Shown here piece after piece: positions 62,642 through 64,000 of a stretch of DNA of 64,000 nt. The first letter of the stretch is position 1; the number at the start of each line of letters is the position of its first letter. Source of the DNA: UWMA-0277 sp965183885 (lineage in GTDB: Bacteria > Bacteroidota > Bacteroidia > Flavobacteriales > BACL11); the NCBI GenBank assembly GCA_965183885.1, contig OZ238992.1, forward strand, positions 1-64,000. The letters run 5' to 3'. The translations under genes and the position numbers were made by a program. Below the pieces are notes generated by a model, which worked only from the letters and a program-made list of their open reading frames with translations, had not been told where the DNA came from and ran no database searches.

Positions 62642-63979
62642 ATGATTAAAAACATCCTTTTAGCTATAACTGTAACCTTAAGCTTACAAATTAGTGCACA
62701 AAATCCAAAAAAATGTAATACTACTCCTTTAGTAGAATATGAGTTACAAAACAACCCTGAATATACAAAAGGAAGAGCTGAATCTATTGCAGAAAACAGT
62801 GCTTGGATTAAAGAAGGAAAATCAGAAAAAGCAACAATTAATATTCCAGTTGTAATACATATTGTACATAAAAACTCACATGCCAATATTGGGTCAGGAA
62901 CTAATATTCCTACTATACAAATTGAAGATGCTTTAAGAATTTTAAATGAAGACTATAGTAAAACAAACCCTGAATTCCCAAATCCTCCTAGAAATATCTT
63001 TTTAAATTATGCTGGGAACCCTGATTTAAAATTTTGCTTAGCAACAACTGACCCAGACGGTAACCCTACTAGCGGAATTACCAGAACTGCAACAACTAAA
63101 TCTGGTTTTGATGCTGATGATAATACAGATGCTAACGCTATGAAGAAAACAAGTACTGGAGGAAAAGATGCTTGGGACCCTTCAAAATATTTAAATATCT
63201 GGATTTGCAACCTTACTAACTCTGCTGGAGGAGGAATGACTTTAGGATATGCCTATTTACCAGGACTACCATCATGGAATGTTTGGAAGGATGGACTAGT
63301 AGTTGACTTCCAATATTTTGGGACTGTAGGAAATGCTTCTGGGTCTTCAGACGGAAGAACAGCAACTCATGAGATTGGACACTACTTGGGACTTATGCAT
63401 ACTTTCTGTGAACAAACTGATAGCCAAGGAAATTTTATTTGTTGTGATAATGACAATAACAATCAAGGTGGAAATGTAGATGACACACCAGCAACTAAAG
63501 ATATTTATTTTGGAAGTGTTACTGCAAGTACTAATAATAACACCTGTAATGATATTACTTATCCAAATGTTTTTACTACTAATGTACTAGATATGGATGA
63601 AAATTACATGTCATACTCAAGTAATAGTTGGATGTTTTCTATTGACCAAACTAATGTAATGGCGGCTACACTTAATGGTTACCGTTCTTCATTAAAAAGC
63701 TCAAATGTTAGCACTAACTGTAGCGGAACTGTTGGTATTAATGATATTCAACTTAATAATATTAACATATACCCTAACCCTACTAAAGGAGAATTAGTTA
63801 TTAATACAAATGAAGCTATTAATACTATTAGCATTTCAAATATGATTGGTGCAGAGGTTTACACTACTAAAACACCAACAAAAACTATTGATTTATCAAT
63901 GTATAAAAATGGTATTTATTTCTTAAACATACATACTGACAAAGGAATATATATTGAAAAAATTGTGATTTCAAAATAA
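62642..63979 (+). CDS. Secreted M43 (pappalysin/ulilysin-type) zinc metalloprotease with T9SS type A tail
   Basis: 445 residues. Signal peptide about 1-19 (LQISAQ), propeptide-like region, catalytic domain about 70-330 with zinc motif HEIGHYLGLMH (three His, catalytic Glu) and the Met-turn region NYMSYSSNSWMF. N-terminal GGMTLGYAYLP and CC/DNDNNNQGGNVDDTP segments are typical of M43B enzymes, which bind calcium. The C-terminus (about 365-445: NIYPNPTKGELVIN, YKNGIYFLNIHTDKG, ending KIVISK) is a type A T9SS sorting domain. It should be an extracellular protease that acts on proteins or peptides in the environment. Confidence 0.93.
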   Translation: MIKNILLAITVTLSLQISAQNPKKCNTTPLVEYELQNNPEYTKGRAESIAENSAWIKEGKSEKATINIPVVIHIVHKNSHANIGSGTNIPTIQIEDALRILNEDYSKTNPEFPNPPRNIFLNYAGNPDLKFCLATTDPDGNPTSGITRTATTKSGFDADDNTDANAMKKTSTGGKDAWDPSKYLNIWICNLTNSAGGGMTLGYAYLPGLPSWNVWKDGLVVDFQYFGTVGNASGSSDGRTATHEIGHYLGLMHTFCEQTDSQGNFICCDNDNNNQGGNVDDTPATKDIYFGSVTASTNNNTCNDITYPNVFTTNVLDMDENYMSYSSNSWMFSIDQTNVMAATLNGYRSSLKSSNVSTNCSGTVGINDIQLNNINIYPNPTKGELVINTNEAINTISISNMIGAEVYTTKTPTKTIDLSMYKNGIYFLNIHTDKGIYIEKIVISK

Positions 63980-64000
63980 TGATAACAACCAGCATAATAG

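Overview
The window is AT-rich bacterial DNA that looks like a marine or aquatic member of Bacteroidota, most likely order Flavobacteriales. The evidence is: -7 promoter boxes of the TAnnTTTG type in front of many genes; secreted proteins ending in type IX secretion system (T9SS) sorting domains of both the short A type and the gliding-associated B type; SprB-like giant repeat proteins; and lineage families such as DUF3078 and DUF6340 proteins, choice-of-anchor V, and PD40/OmpA proteins. No rRNA, IS element, prophage or CRISPR array was seen. Family names come from reading the sequences by eye; no database search was run.

Layout. (1) 1-4901: the 5' two thirds of a cytoplasmic-type nitrate reductase alpha subunit gene (narG, running off the left edge), preceded by a membrane-anchored diheme cytochrome c. 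A divergent unknown 151-aa gene and a ThiF/MoeB-rhodanese gene, which may serve the molybdenum cofactor, follow. (2) 4999-14049: a 6.4-kb gene with nine 345-bp repeats and a C-terminal S74 self-cleaving chaperone, then a MarR regulator, a DUF3078 barrel and a small membrane protein. (3) 14050-17526: a non-coding stretch with palindromes, an M15 peptidase that runs antisense into tRNA-Leu, tRNA-Lys, aroK, a phosphoribosyltransferase, a TPMT-like methyltransferase and a lipoprotein. (4) 17609-32324: a 2375-aa SprB-like adhesin with about 30 Cys-paired repeats, a choice-of-anchor V protein, two PorE-like TPR/PD40/OmpA proteins, trmD and rplS. (5) 32328-47635: mainly housekeeping and envelope genes (a dicarboxylate symporter, aroC, hutI, an SPFH/VWA/fabG operon, dnaK, panB, an RluA-type gene). 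(6) 46772-56659: an operon of a large one-haem protein followed by four tandem paralogous T9SS beta-propeller proteins. (7) 57022-63979: priA, then an MbnP-like lipoprotein with two MauG/MbnH-type diheme peroxidases and an M43 metalloprotease.

The most interesting system is regulatory. Three perfect TATGA-N6-TCATA operators, plus one weaker copy, each sit 29.5-30.5 bp upstream (centre to box) of a TAnnTTTG-type -7 box. They serve nar-cytochrome, the divergent unknown gene at 3365, the MbnP/MbnH genes and the second peroxidase. This is the geometry of a class II CRP/FNR-family activator. It would tie nitrate respiration, an orphan protein and a copper/peroxidase module more than 55 kb apart into one redox regulon, with a half-site (TATGA) unlike the textbook FNR or CRP half-sites. 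Secondary themes are many promoters so close to the ATG that leaderless mRNAs are predicted, a repeated TGTAnnTACA palindrome in intergenic DNA, and repeat arrays and tandem paralogs homogenised by recombination.
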